Below the pieces are notes generated by a model, which saw only the letters and a list, made by a program, of their open reading frames with translations, was not told the DNA's origin and did no database searches. A stretch of 64,000 nucleotides of DNA from the NCBI GenBank assembly GCA_009746045.1, contig RPFO01000296.1:717739-781738 (forward strand), written 5' to 3'. This DNA is from Mesostigma viride. Its lineage: Eukaryota > Streptophyta > Mesostigmatophyceae > Mesostigmatales > Mesostigmataceae. A program made the translations under genes and the position numbers. Shown piece after piece: positions 33,371 to 42,599 of the stretch (positions are counted from its first letter, which is position 1; each line of letters opens with the position of its first letter).

Positions 33371-33541
33371 ATGGACTACTTTCGAGACCCTAGCATCACA
33401 GCTAATCCGTTTAACAGGTTGAAGTTGATTTTTGACATTCCTGAAATGGCAGATTCTGGTCTGTCCATGACAATGCCAGCTAGACGAGCATTGCCCCTTC
33501 TCCCCACCTTCAAGTATCCGCTACCAAACTCTAAAAAATAA
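33371..33541 (+). CDS. Small viral protein, 56 aa
   Basis: An intact frame nine bases after the capsid gene: starts MDYFRDPSITANPFNRL and ends PLPNSKK then TAA. It contains a Pro-rich tail and no repeats. It is short, but its position in the tight gap between capsid and spike genes and its ATG support it. Function unknown. Confidence 0.5.
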   Translation: MDYFRDPSITANPFNRLKLIFDIPEMADSGLSMTMPARRALPLLPTFKYPLPNSKK

Positions 33542-33567
33542 TGTGACGATGATATTATATTAGCTCC

Positions 33568-35258
33568 ATGTCGTTTGATTATGGTATTTGTCCTGCTTTG
33601 ATTCGCAAGAAGCGCAAACCGGCAAGGACAGCGCCGTCAATCACGTTAACAACTACACACGGACTGTATCCTAGCGCGGTACCGATTACAATGACAGCAG
33701 CATTCAGCGAAACAGTCACCGGGTTCACCTTGGGTGATATCGTTGTCATAAATGGTACTGCATCTGGTTTAACGGGTAGCGGCGCCTCTTACACATTCTC
33801 TGTGACTCCAGCTGTAGCTTATTCACTGACAACAGTCACTGTTGGAGGGAACGCAGCAAGCAGCGTGCTAGGAACCGGCAACACCGCAGCAACTCCGTTA
33901 GTCTTCACGTATTCGCCACCTCCAACGGTAACCCTCGCGACGACCGCGGGCTTGACGCCATCCTCATCACCCGTGGACGTGACAGCCACGTTCAGCAGGT
34001 CGGTGACGGGGTTCGCGTTGGGCGATATCACCGTGACCAACGGGACCGCCGCCAACCTGACCGGAAGTGGGGCGTCGTACGCCTTCCAAGTGACGCCAAC
34101 CATCGCCAATTCTACCACAAACGTTAGCGTTGGCGCGGGCGCTGTTGTGGACGCATCGACAGGAACGCCAACGCGGCATCTAACACACTGTCGTTCACGT
34201 ACTCGGCAAATCCGTCGGTGACTCTTGCGTCCGGAACTCCGACGGGTGCTGTTTATCCGATCACGGCCACTTTTAGCACATCGGTCACTGGGTTCACGTT
34301 GGGCGACATCGCCGTGACCAACGGAACCGTGTCCAACTTGCTGGGAAGCGGTGCCACGTACACATTCGATGTGACCACTACCATGTCGGACTTCACGACG
34401 ACGGTAAGCGTGGGCGCGGGCGCCGTGACGGGCGCAACGTCAGGGCTTGGAAATGCATCATCCAACACGCTGTCATTCACGTACTATTACAACCCGGCAA
34501 CAGACCCAGCGTTGTTTGCGTGGTACGACCCGTCAGACAGCGCCACGGTGTTCAGCGACGCGTCGGGCACAACCCAGCAAAACACGGCAGGAGGGAACGT
34601 GATGCGCGTGAAAGACAAGGGACCGAATGGGTACCACGTGACACAGGCCACTTCCACCAAGTGTCCTACGCTGGATGCGGCGGAGCTTAACTCGAAACGG
34701 TCCCTCCGCTTTATCAACTCGCGGTCTGGCTTGTTAGCGTCCGTGAGCAATTTCTGGAGCGCGATTGGGGTCAGTGCGAGCATCCTCCTAGTCGCCAAAC
34801 AGCTAACGACTGCAACGTATCCAGAAATAGGGGGTTATACGGGTATTAGAGGTTATATGCTTGGATCGACGGATGGCAATGGTTATCTCATGTCTTATCA
34901 GTCAGAGGTACAGACCGTTCTCCTATTCGCTCCCGGTACTGTATACGAAACCGTGAGCACCAGGGCTCAGTTCTTTGACAACAAGGCACACGTCATGGCG
35001 ATTTCATGCAACAGCAGTACAAACGCACTTTTCACCCGCTTCGACGGAAGAGCTGGTTATAACAGAATCGGATCGGACCCTACAACTGGTTCAGGAAATC
35101 TCGCTATTGGAGGAGACTCATCCAACGCGAGTCGTGCCTTTGACGGGTGGATCGGCGAGATCCTTATCTACAACACAGCCAAGACGTCAGCGGAACTTGA
35201 ACGGATCCGCGGGTATCTTGTTGCCAAGTGGGGCACTCCCGCCGCCATCCCAGCGTAG
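33568..35258 (+). pseudogene. Spike/fibre-like protein: Ig-like repeats plus ConA/LamG-like domain, one frameshift
   Basis: Starts MSFDYGICPALIRKK and reads through two Ig-like repeats, then changes frame near 34163 and continues through a third repeat into a ConA-like domain ending at 35258 (about 563 residues). Each repeat of ~85 residues follows VTxATxxG...VTGFxLGDIxVTNGTxxxLxGSGAxYTF. The C-terminal part has WYDPSDSATVF, RVKDKGPNGYH and DGWIGEILIYN, typical of the ConA-like lectin/LamG fold found on phage and giant-virus surface proteins. The architecture suggests a receptor- or glycan-binding spike. The Ig repeats share long identical stretches at protein level, so recombination or slippage between them is likely. 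Only one frame change interrupts it. Confidence 0.75.
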
Positions 35259-35291
35259 AAATATTATCTCGTATAATTTTGCAATAAAGCA

Positions 35292-35801
35292 ATGGAATAC
35301 CCCACCTATTACCAAATAGTGCTAGATTCCAATGCCTCTGAAAACATGATTGACTCCACCACCGGGTTACGTCAATTTAGAATCAAACCAGACCCGAGGG
35401 CGCCCATCATTGACAGTACATGGCGTGGTGGTGTGCATTATGCCTACGTTGACGCAGTACCTTTTGATGAGGACCATGCTATTGTCGGGCTTGTTTCCAC
35501 GAGTTTCTCCGGTGGTGAGCATAACCAACAGGATTGCATTGTTTTATGCACAGAGACTGTCATGGGTGGATCAGACGGGGACATCTTTTCTTACGCCATG
35601 ATCAACGAACACGCGTTTTTTAACCTAAAGAACCCACACCTGTTTAGAAACGGAGGACATATTACGGTAGGAGCGTCGTACATTGACAGACTTGACGTAA
35701 ACGAGACTCAATTCCCCCCGTTGCAGACGGACGGTTTTTTGTGCATCCTACGTTTTGAAAAGATTCGCGGGTTCAATAAGTGCAATTGTCATGGCAAGTA
35801 A
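35292..35801 (+). CDS. Viral protein, 169 aa, candidate single-jelly-roll minor capsid
   Basis: Intact frame starting MEYPTYYQIVLDSNASEN. It is beta-rich with repeated short strands (FRIKPDPRAPIIDSTWRGG, AIVGLVSTSF) and lacks low complexity. The N-terminal pattern of residues around N-x-x-x-T-x-x-F-x-I followed by W-x-G resembles small jelly-roll or penton proteins of PLVs and virophages, and the length suits a single jelly roll. The assignment is tentative. The last codons overlap the ATG of the next gene at 35791. Confidence 0.55.
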   Translation: MEYPTYYQIVLDSNASENMIDSTTGLRQFRIKPDPRAPIIDSTWRGGVHYAYVDAVPFDEDHAIVGLVSTSFSGGEHNQQDCIVLCTETVMGGSDGDIFSYAMINEHAFFNLKNPHLFRNGGHITVGASYIDRLDVNETQFPPLQTDGFLCILRFEKIRGFNKCNCHGK

Positions 35802-35994
35802 TTTCTACGAATTATACATGGGTGGGTGCTTTGGAAAATTTACCTGCGTGGATACCTTAGAAACCTCGTTCAGGCGATTGACAAGTGACCCAGTTGATTA
35901 CTCGCATGCTTACGAGTCTTTTTACCTAAATTCACGTCCCAGAACTCGCCACGTGGTAGAGGCCACCTTAGACTTGCATCGCTCCGAAATTTAG
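35791..35994 (+). CDS. Small viral protein, 67 aa
   Basis: Intact frame starting MASNFYELYMGGCFGKF, overlapping the end of the preceding gene by 11 bp (ATGGCAAGTAA). Aromatic-rich N-terminus and a charged C-terminal half (RTRHVVEATLDLHRSEI). No family recognised; the overlap makes a translationally coupled or co-evolved gene pair plausible. Confidence 0.5.
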   Translation: MASNFYELYMGGCFGKFTCVDTLETSFRRLTSDPVDYSHAYESFYLNSRPRTRHVVEATLDLHRSEI

Positions 35995-36144
35995 CCAAGT
36001 TCGACACTTGTACAAGTCCAGCCACCTTCGCGTCCTGTCCAGGCCGTGCCAGCAGACGTAACGGACCTTGGCACATTGTGCACAAATAGGCAAAATCACG
36101 TGCAAGTCACGCATCTCACGTTAACAAGCTCTCTGCCGGTAGCC

Positions 36145-36717
36145 ATGGCTTCCCGAAACGCAGGGCCTTGCGAGAAGGCGTTGGCAATGCTTGGAAAAAT
36201 CCTCGATGGTCTCGAGGACGGCCAGACAAAGATATCTGACCAGCTCGCACACCTGACGCACAAGGTCTCCCTTCTTTCCGGAAACGAAGGTGCTGTTGGA
36301 GGCATCGGACCTACCTGCGAGGTATTCAAGATTCACGACGCCGGATATGACGATGTCGACCGCAAGACGCCAAAAATTTGCGTCGAGTGGGTCTACGAGA
36401 GGAACGCGGCAAGGCCGAAGAAGGTCGAGGACCGCTGCGAGTGGATTCGCCTCGACCAAGCCGACGGGTGCGTTAAGATGGTTGACGATTTCCTCAATGG
36501 CTTCTCCAAGTCCAAGCGCCAGCCAGGCATTTCCCCCATTGCCCTCTACAAGGCATGGGAGGAGGCAAAGAAGGGTTTCGAGGACGCAAAGACCGCCACT
36601 TCCAATGGCAGGAAGAGGAGCCGCGAGGGAGCGTCAAGCTCCCACGGCCATGGCGACAAGAAGAACTCCGCCTCGTACGTGAAGAGCCTGACTGGACACT
36701 CCAAGGACAAGGAGTAG
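36145..36717 (+). CDS. Viral hypothetical protein, 190 aa
   Basis: The ATG at 36145 (MASRNAGPCEKALAMLGK) is preferred; the frame is open upstream to a GTG at 36046. An N-terminal helical, coiled-coil-like region (ILDGLEDGQTKISDQLAHL) is followed by a mixed domain with Cys residues and WVYERNAARP, then a Lys/Arg/Ser-rich tail (NGRKRSREGASSS) that looks like a nuclear localisation or DNA-binding tail. It is the last gene before the right TIR and is intact. No family recognised. Confidence 0.6.
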   Translation: MASRNAGPCEKALAMLGKILDGLEDGQTKISDQLAHLTHKVSLLSGNEGAVGGIGPTCEVFKIHDAGYDDVDRKTPKICVEWVYERNAARPKKVEDRCEWIRLDQADGCVKMVDDFLNGFSKSKRQPGISPIALYKAWEEAKKGFEDAKTATSNGRKRSREGASSSHGHGDKKNSASYVKSLTGHSKDKE

Positions 36718-36986
36718 ATTGTCGTCTTGTTGACGACGGCAACGAGCTTGCCATTTCGCTCTTGTCGAGCTGATAACGAATGTAAACGTGTTATATATTT
36801 TAATGAATTCGTTTATGCAGTATAAAACGCGTCAATGTATGCTGAAAACAATTTTCATTTCGTCTCGAATTGCAGTTCTAACTGCGGGTTTAAAAAGTAG
36901 AGTAAACCTCTCATGCATCGACGCAGGTCGTATGGGATTCTTGCATAGGTCGTCTGAGTTTCCAGAGGTTACACAGAGTAATAAAA
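36718..36986. other. AT-rich spacer before the right TIR
   Basis: No gene seen; short frames only. Confidence 0.5.
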
Positions 36987-38294
36987 TGACACTCTGCACA
37001 CCCGCCGCGCGGCCCTCGCCGGGTCCGCCAACTCCCACGCACTGCTCGACCCTCCAGCACCTTACTAAATTTACTAAGCTAACTACAGGTTTTGGGTTTT
37101 GTCTGCGGGAAATTATGCAAGCCTGTGCATGCACTCTCACTCACATCGAATAAAACCTCCATTTCCAACTGAAAATATCAATTTAGTAGTAAATATAGTT
37201 TCCCACGAGAAAACACAGCAAGCCCTCACCCCATCACCACCACCTGGCAGTCCCGCCACTGCTTGGCAGTCCGCGCCCCTCCTGCATCCCCGCTGGCCGG
37301 CCCCATGGCCTTTTCCGTGGGAGATGGATTTATTGGTCATTTTGCCGTGGGAAACTACGTTTTCATGACCATTTGTCGTGGGAGACTATATTTACTAAGT
37401 TTTTTGGGGGTTCTTTTTTTGGGAAATTCAGACATGTTTTTGGTGGTGCACACCTGAATTAATTTCCTAGGAATAAAACCCAAAACCCATAGTAAACTTA
37501 GTAAACGTAGTTTCCCACGGGAAATGACTTAGTCCATCTCCCACATGGCCCTCAACCAGTTGTGTCACCACTTCGACCTCATGGCAGGTGGCTTGAATTT
37601 CCTAGAAAAAAACCATAAACCCATAGTAAACTTAGTAAATTTAGTCGCCCTGGGATGCCAGCATAAGAGTCTACCACCATGGTCACTATAAGGTCACTAT
37701 AGCTACTCCCGTGGGAAACTAAAATTACATGCAACACTAGTGTCATTGTATCAGGGGGTCGGAGCAATTCTGCTCAGGCTTTCTCCACTAGTGTGTTGCA
37801 TGACCACGAGGGTGATGGGAGGTGGCTTGAATTTCCTAGAAAAAAAACCAAAAACCCATAGTAAACTTAGTAAATTTAGTCACCCTGGGATGCCAGCATA
37901 AGAGTCTACCACCATGGTCACTATAAGGTCACTATAGCTACCTTGTACCACACGGCACCTGTAGCACCTTGACCTCACGGCAGCTGGCTTGAATTTCCTA
38001 GAAAAAAAACCAAAAACCCATAGTAAACTTAGTAAATTTAGTCACAGTGGGAGGGTGATAGCCAGGGTGGGGGGATGCCGTGGGTGTCTGGAGACAGTGT
38101 TAGGGTTTAGGGTTTAGGGTTTAGGGTTTAGGGTTTAGGGTTTAGGGTGATACCCCACCCTAGGCCGCGGTCACTATAGGGTCACTATAGGGGTGGCAGA
38201 TGCCAGCATAAGGCTGGTGCCCTTCTGTGAGCCGCGATGACGGAATGATGACGGAATGATGATGGAAGCTACTTAATTAATTAATTAATTAATG
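36987..38294 (-). repeat. Right terminal inverted repeat of the viral element
   Basis: Reverse complement of 18628-19952, about 1.31 kb, with small indels (for example one telomeric heptamer fewer). The outer end is TAGCTACTTAATTAATTAAT at about 38268-38294. Confidence 0.9.
38100..38148 (-). repeat. Telomere-like (TTTAGGG)7 array in the right TIR
   Basis: 49 bp of perfect TTTAGGG, G-rich strand running outward, mirror image of 18780-18834. Confidence 0.95.
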
Positions 38295-38599
38295 GTCAAA
38301 TTAAAGGCAATCATGGTACATGAAGCGAGACAAATCATGCCTGGACGCATGGCGATGTAAGAGCCCCCCCTCCCCCACGCCAGGAGGAAGGGGTGCGTGA
38401 CTGAGTAGAGTAGTTAGGATTTTGTATTACGAGAGACAACTTTGTATATTATCAACAACTTTGTATATTATCAAGGAGACAACTTTGTATATAAGATTAG
38501 AGTGAGATCAGCTAGTCTTCGCGGCTCAGTTCTAATGCACCCACCCCCATCAGTCCATGGAATACGTGCTCCTGCTCCAGATCCTTAATTAAGGCCAAA
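38295..38599. other. Flank right of the viral element, no gene seen
   Basis: Contains a threefold repeat of ACAACTTTGTATATTATCAA near 38440-38490 and otherwise only short frames. Confidence 0.4.
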
Positions 38600-40330
38600 A
38601 TGAGTCCCTTCCAAACAACGTTTGCACTTAGATAGTTAGACGAATTATGCCCGACGAAGCTGGAACTTAACAGCCACAATGAATTACGGTTGTTCAGACC
38701 TTGTACAACGCCTCAGGGCATTTGGAGCCCTGAATGGTAACAAATGCTAACAAGGTAGTGTTGCTATCAATAATGATTTTAAAAATTAATATGATGTCAT
38801 TAATTAATTAATTAGTTATCAACATCACTCCGTTGGGAGTAAATGTAGCACATATCCCTGAGAAGGGGCATATGGCTTTTAATACATTCTAGGCTACTTC
38901 ATGCAAGGGTGGGAATGTAAGCTACCACTGCTCTAGGTGCACCAGGGCACCTGCACCACCATGTCATATTACAACCAAAACTGGTCGTCATCATGCAAGC
39001 ATCTGAAGCATGGTCGCAAAACTTCGTGTGCAAAATCTCATGTCATAAGGAGCCCAACATTATGACAATTGCCAGGCTTTGTAAAGATTTTTGATTTAAC
39101 GATGACTACAGCACAAACAGTGAGCGAAACCCTGGTGCATGTGAATGCCTGAGTGGCGACTGTTCCTAACAGAATGCAAGATGTAAGGTAGACATTGCGA
39201 GTATGCCACAAATGTGTGATGTGCAGTGCACATGCATGTGAGCTACCATGGTCCGGATTCTCCCGATTTCTGGCCTGCGCTGGTTGTCTCCTTGATGTAT
39301 ACCCCATGACACCATACTTCTAAACTACTTAAGAACCTTGGCACATTGCAAAATGGGAAAGAAAGCTGAACAATACATGCAACATCACTCACTAACACAG
39401 CCATGTGATTGCTACCAACACGTACCATGTACATCCTGTGTGAAATTATTGGCAACGACACGCCAAGCAAACGCCAAGGTATAGTATAACTGCGACAGGC
39501 TGGCACATGTCACCTGGCATCCACGTATGCTCACCCCAAGGCATTGGCATATCCCCATGTCTATATCCGTTGCCCTTTGTGCGTACCGAGTCACCCATGC
39601 AGTCACCCACCCATGCATCCACCTGGCCCACCCACACAAGTACTCATACACTTGCGCACCTGAGTACCCAGCCACCCACTGGTCCACCCACCCGGTGACC
39701 CAGCCAGCCAGCCACGCACCTACTAAACCAACCTATCTAACCACTCGTGCACCCAGGCACCCAGCCACATACCCACCCACTGGGACATCCACCCACCCAG
39801 CTAGCCACATATGCAATCTACCCACCTAGGCAATAAGGAGGCATTCACCCATCCTTTTATCCAGGCACCCATTACTAAAACCACGCAGCCACCTAACCAC
39901 CCAGCCAGCTGGCCCCATGTGTGCCCACCAGGCCGCCCACCCCTGACCCACCCACGCCCCTTCCCACTCGACCACTCTTTCCCCCCATACCCTTATACCC
40001 ACCGACCTGCACCCACTCACCCTCACACATCCACATCCTCTCAGCCAGTCACCCACCCATCTCACCCCTAACATGCACAGCCCTCCACCCGCGATAGGTG
40101 AGTCGATCCCAACTACAAAACCACCCACCCACCCATATCCGTGCACCCACCCACCCATCTACCTTCCCCATCGCTCACCCCACCCACTTCTAATCACAGC
40201 TACACATCCACCCGCCACAAACCAACGGTGCAAATCCTCCAGCCCATGCAACAGTTTCACTCAGGCATCCAACAATGCACCCACCTAGGAGTTCCCAAAC
40301 CCCGTCGATCCCCCAGCCACCTGGCGATTC
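38600..40330. repeat. Segmental duplication, copy 1
   Basis: Shares blocks in the same order with 42600-44290: CATTTGGAGCCCT, the CTGAAGCA region, ATACCCCATGACACC, CACATGTCACCTGGCATCCA, then a long CCACCCACC-rich tract and GCCCATGCAACAGTTTCAC-like sequence. Divergence is considerable with many indels. Copy 1 has a 160-bp element at 38801 that copy 2 lacks. Confidence 0.75.
38794..38967 (+). mobile_element. 160-bp MITE-like element with 7-bp target duplication (38801-38960)
   Basis: The element starts (TAAT)n-GTTATCAACATCACTCC and ends TGCACCACC. ATGTCAT flanks it on both sides (38794-38800 and 38961-38967). The paralogous locus near 42819-42827 reads AATAATGTCAGAATG with no element, i.e. an empty site. 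Related sequence is found at 46637-46803 and, inverted, at about 50800-50965. Confidence 0.7.
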
Positions 40331-40387
40331 ACTTATAAGCAACCACCCTTGCACCCATCCACCCACCATAACCACCCACCCACCCGC

Positions 40388-40511
40388 CCTCCTCCCTCCC
40401 TCCCTCCCTCCCTCCCTCCCTCCCTCCCTCCCTCCTCCCTCCCTCCCTCCCTCCCTCCCTCCCTCCCTCCCTCCCTCCCTCCCTCCCTCCCTCCCTCCCT
40501 CCCTCCCTCCC
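40388..40511. repeat. (CCCT)n microsatellite
   Basis: About 124 bp of CCCT with one slip near 40432. It reads as GGGA on the minus strand. Low-complexity frames across it are artefacts. Confidence 0.95.
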
Positions 40512-40529
40512 GCCACCCCACCCACCCAC

Positions 40530-41791
40530 CCTCTCCAACTGCATGTGGACTGCCTCTCCCAGCGACTCGGCCAGCCGTTTGAGTGTGTTTGGGACCATAT
40601 GCTGATGCCCATGGATATTACGCGCGCCATCAACCAGGCAACACCAGTGACACTTGAGCTCCTTGTTATCCTTCTCATCGGATGTACTGACGACACCCTG
40701 CACAATTACAGCTCACAAGGCAACTAACATGCTGGAGGAACGCATCCGCCGCAGTGGACGTCAGTAACGGATGTTGCAATGTTGCTGGAGGGAGGTCAAT
40801 CGACCGCACCCGTACATACAAGGGGCAATTATTGATGCGTCATACCCAAAACAGGAAGAAAATGTGGCACAACTAACCTTGCCATCAACATGGATGGACG
40901 GAGTTGGAGACCAACTGCAGCGCGGCATTCGCAAGGGCACAGGCTGTGTTGTTCAGCAGGTCCACCGCTGGACTGCCCGATGCCGAGTCCAGGTTCTTCC
41001 TTACACAAACTCTCCACAAGCGTGATTGTCGTGTCCTTGGCTGCCAACTGCGGAAAGGAGGCCAGTGCTCGCTTCAGCAGGAACTCGGCAATTGCAATCA
41101 CGGTGGGCCCTGGCACGATTTGCAGGCCTACACATGCTTGCCCCGCATGTGCCTCCCCCACGTGTGCATCCACCGCAGTTGACGTGCTCGCTCGCAGCTC
41201 CCACTACCGCTGGCTTCGTTGCCATGTTCCTCCACCCGTTGCCTCTTGCATCTTAGCTGTTCCTCGCGCTTCTCCGCAGCCTCTCTTTCCCTCTCTTCCT
41301 CTCTCTTTTCTGCTGCCGTTCATGCCTTGCTCCAGATATAGATGTGGCTGCTTAGGCGTTCAATCTGCATCACAGAATTGGACGATATGCACGTCAAAGG
41401 AAAGCCAACCAAGCAGCAACATTACCAACAATGTAGCGGGAGGGTCAGTGCAGAGGCCAGCAACATAACTGCCTTAGTCTTGTACTCCTACCATACACAT
41501 TAGGGAAGACTGCTGGCATGGCAGCCTGCATCACAGCAATGAATTGCCGCCAACTAAAATAAGAGAGTGACTCACCGCTACTCTTCCCTGAAGCCGACTG
41601 GTCACACCTCCATTGTGGCGTTGTTTTACCACTTTAAGGCTCTTCCACAGCGTGCGATTTTGTTGATGCCATTTTCTCAATTCCTGTAGCATATATTTTG
41701 CCCCCGCCGCACGCTTCCATGGGTTGCCATGTACATCATACTTTGCTGATGCTGCAGAGAAGTCAAGCGGTTCTTTGCATTCCCTCACCTG
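40530..41791 (-). CDS. Candidate host gene (exons only partly resolved)
   Basis: The minus strand has coding-like blocks separated by non-coding sequence. Exon candidate 1 (about 41791-41576) reads CKEPLDFSAASAKYDVHGNP and ends at a GTGAGT donor (41570-41575), preceded by a TACAG acceptor. Candidate 2 (about 41128-40880) begins after GTGTAG and reads LQIVPGPTVIAIAEFLLKRA. Candidate 3 (about 40703-40530) reads ELKCHWCCLVDGARNIHGHQ and ends at the CCCT microsatellite. No domain is recognised. The blocks have mixed amino acid composition unlike the surrounding repeats. Exon borders and strand are inferences, and the gene may be fragmentary. Confidence 0.3.
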
Positions 41792-41852
41792 TATTCAACG
41801 GCAACGCCAAAACGGAATGCCAACGAATGCGGAGCGGGGGAACAAGGCATAA

Positions 41853-42073
41853 ATCAACGCATGGTGAACCGGCAGATGCTGAGGCAGACACGACAATGCA
41901 CTGGGTGCATGGCAACCATGTGAACACTGATGGTAGCACTCACATGCCTAACAAGCATTTTCTTTGTTTCCCCTGGGTTAGAGTGTAAGGCCTATGCCAA
42001 CCAAGGTAAACAACAAAACAACACATCCTAAACTGCCCTAACTGACATGGGCAACAAACATGGCCAATGGAGG
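41853..42073. repeat. 220-bp direct repeat, copy 1
   Basis: About 220 bp starting AATCAACGCATGGTGAACCG, repeated at 42206-42422 with a few substitutions and a ~130-bp spacer. Same orientation. Confidence 0.85.
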
Positions 42074-42205
42074 ACAAGGAACCAAGTAGGATCATCCAAC
42101 AGGATCATGGTATTATGGCAGCTTGCATGCAGTAAATTACATCAAGCATGGTTGGCTCAGCACATTGAAGTATTGTCACATCATTAGAACAAGGGAAAGT
42201 CAGAA

Positions 42206-42422
42206 ATCAACGCATGGTGAACCGGCAGATGATGAGGCAGACACGACAATGCACTTGGTGCATGGCAACTATGTGAACACTGATGGTAGCATTCACATGC
42301 CTAACAAGCATTTTCTCTGTTTCCCCTGGGTTAGAGTGTAAGGCCTATGCCAACCCAGCTAAACAACAAAACAACACATCCTAAACTGCGCTAACTGACA
42401 TGGGCAACAAACATGGCCAATG
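42206..42422. repeat. 220-bp direct repeat, copy 2
   Basis: Second copy of 41853-42073. Upstream and downstream sequence differ. Confidence 0.85.
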
Positions 42423-42599
42423 GACACAACACCTTGAAATGGCCTTTTTTTTACATAAATTATGGCCCATGGCAAGTTTATTGTCCGATTGACCTAGGAT
42501 TGGATCCCACCACTCCCCGGGATGTGTCTGGCTAGTGGTGGAGTAGTTGAGTCAAAATGTTAAGTTTACATGGTACTCCCTGCTTAAGTTAACTCCAGA

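Larger units (their letters stand above)
18628..38294. mobile_element. Endogenous Polinton-like virus / virophage-like element (~19.7 kb)
   Basis: The element is bounded by long inverted repeats (about 18628-19952 and 36987-38294). It carries a D5/P4-type SF3 helicase (minus strand) and, on the plus strand from about 29.4 to 36.7 kb, a virion module with a double-jelly-roll-type major capsid protein. Size, TIRs and gene set match Polinton-like viruses (PLVs) and virophages, whose hosts include green algae. I did not find the packaging ATPase, protease, DNA polymerase or integrase, though they may lie decayed in 21.2-29.4 kb. Both ends sit in (TTAA)n tracts, so a target duplication cannot be resolved. 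PLV versus virophage cannot be settled by eye. Confidence 0.85.

Noticed and set aside
18780..38148. A chromosome end (true telomere)
   Set aside because: The arrays are only 49-55 bp, occur as a mirrored pair inside the viral TIRs, and unrelated sequence continues on both sides.
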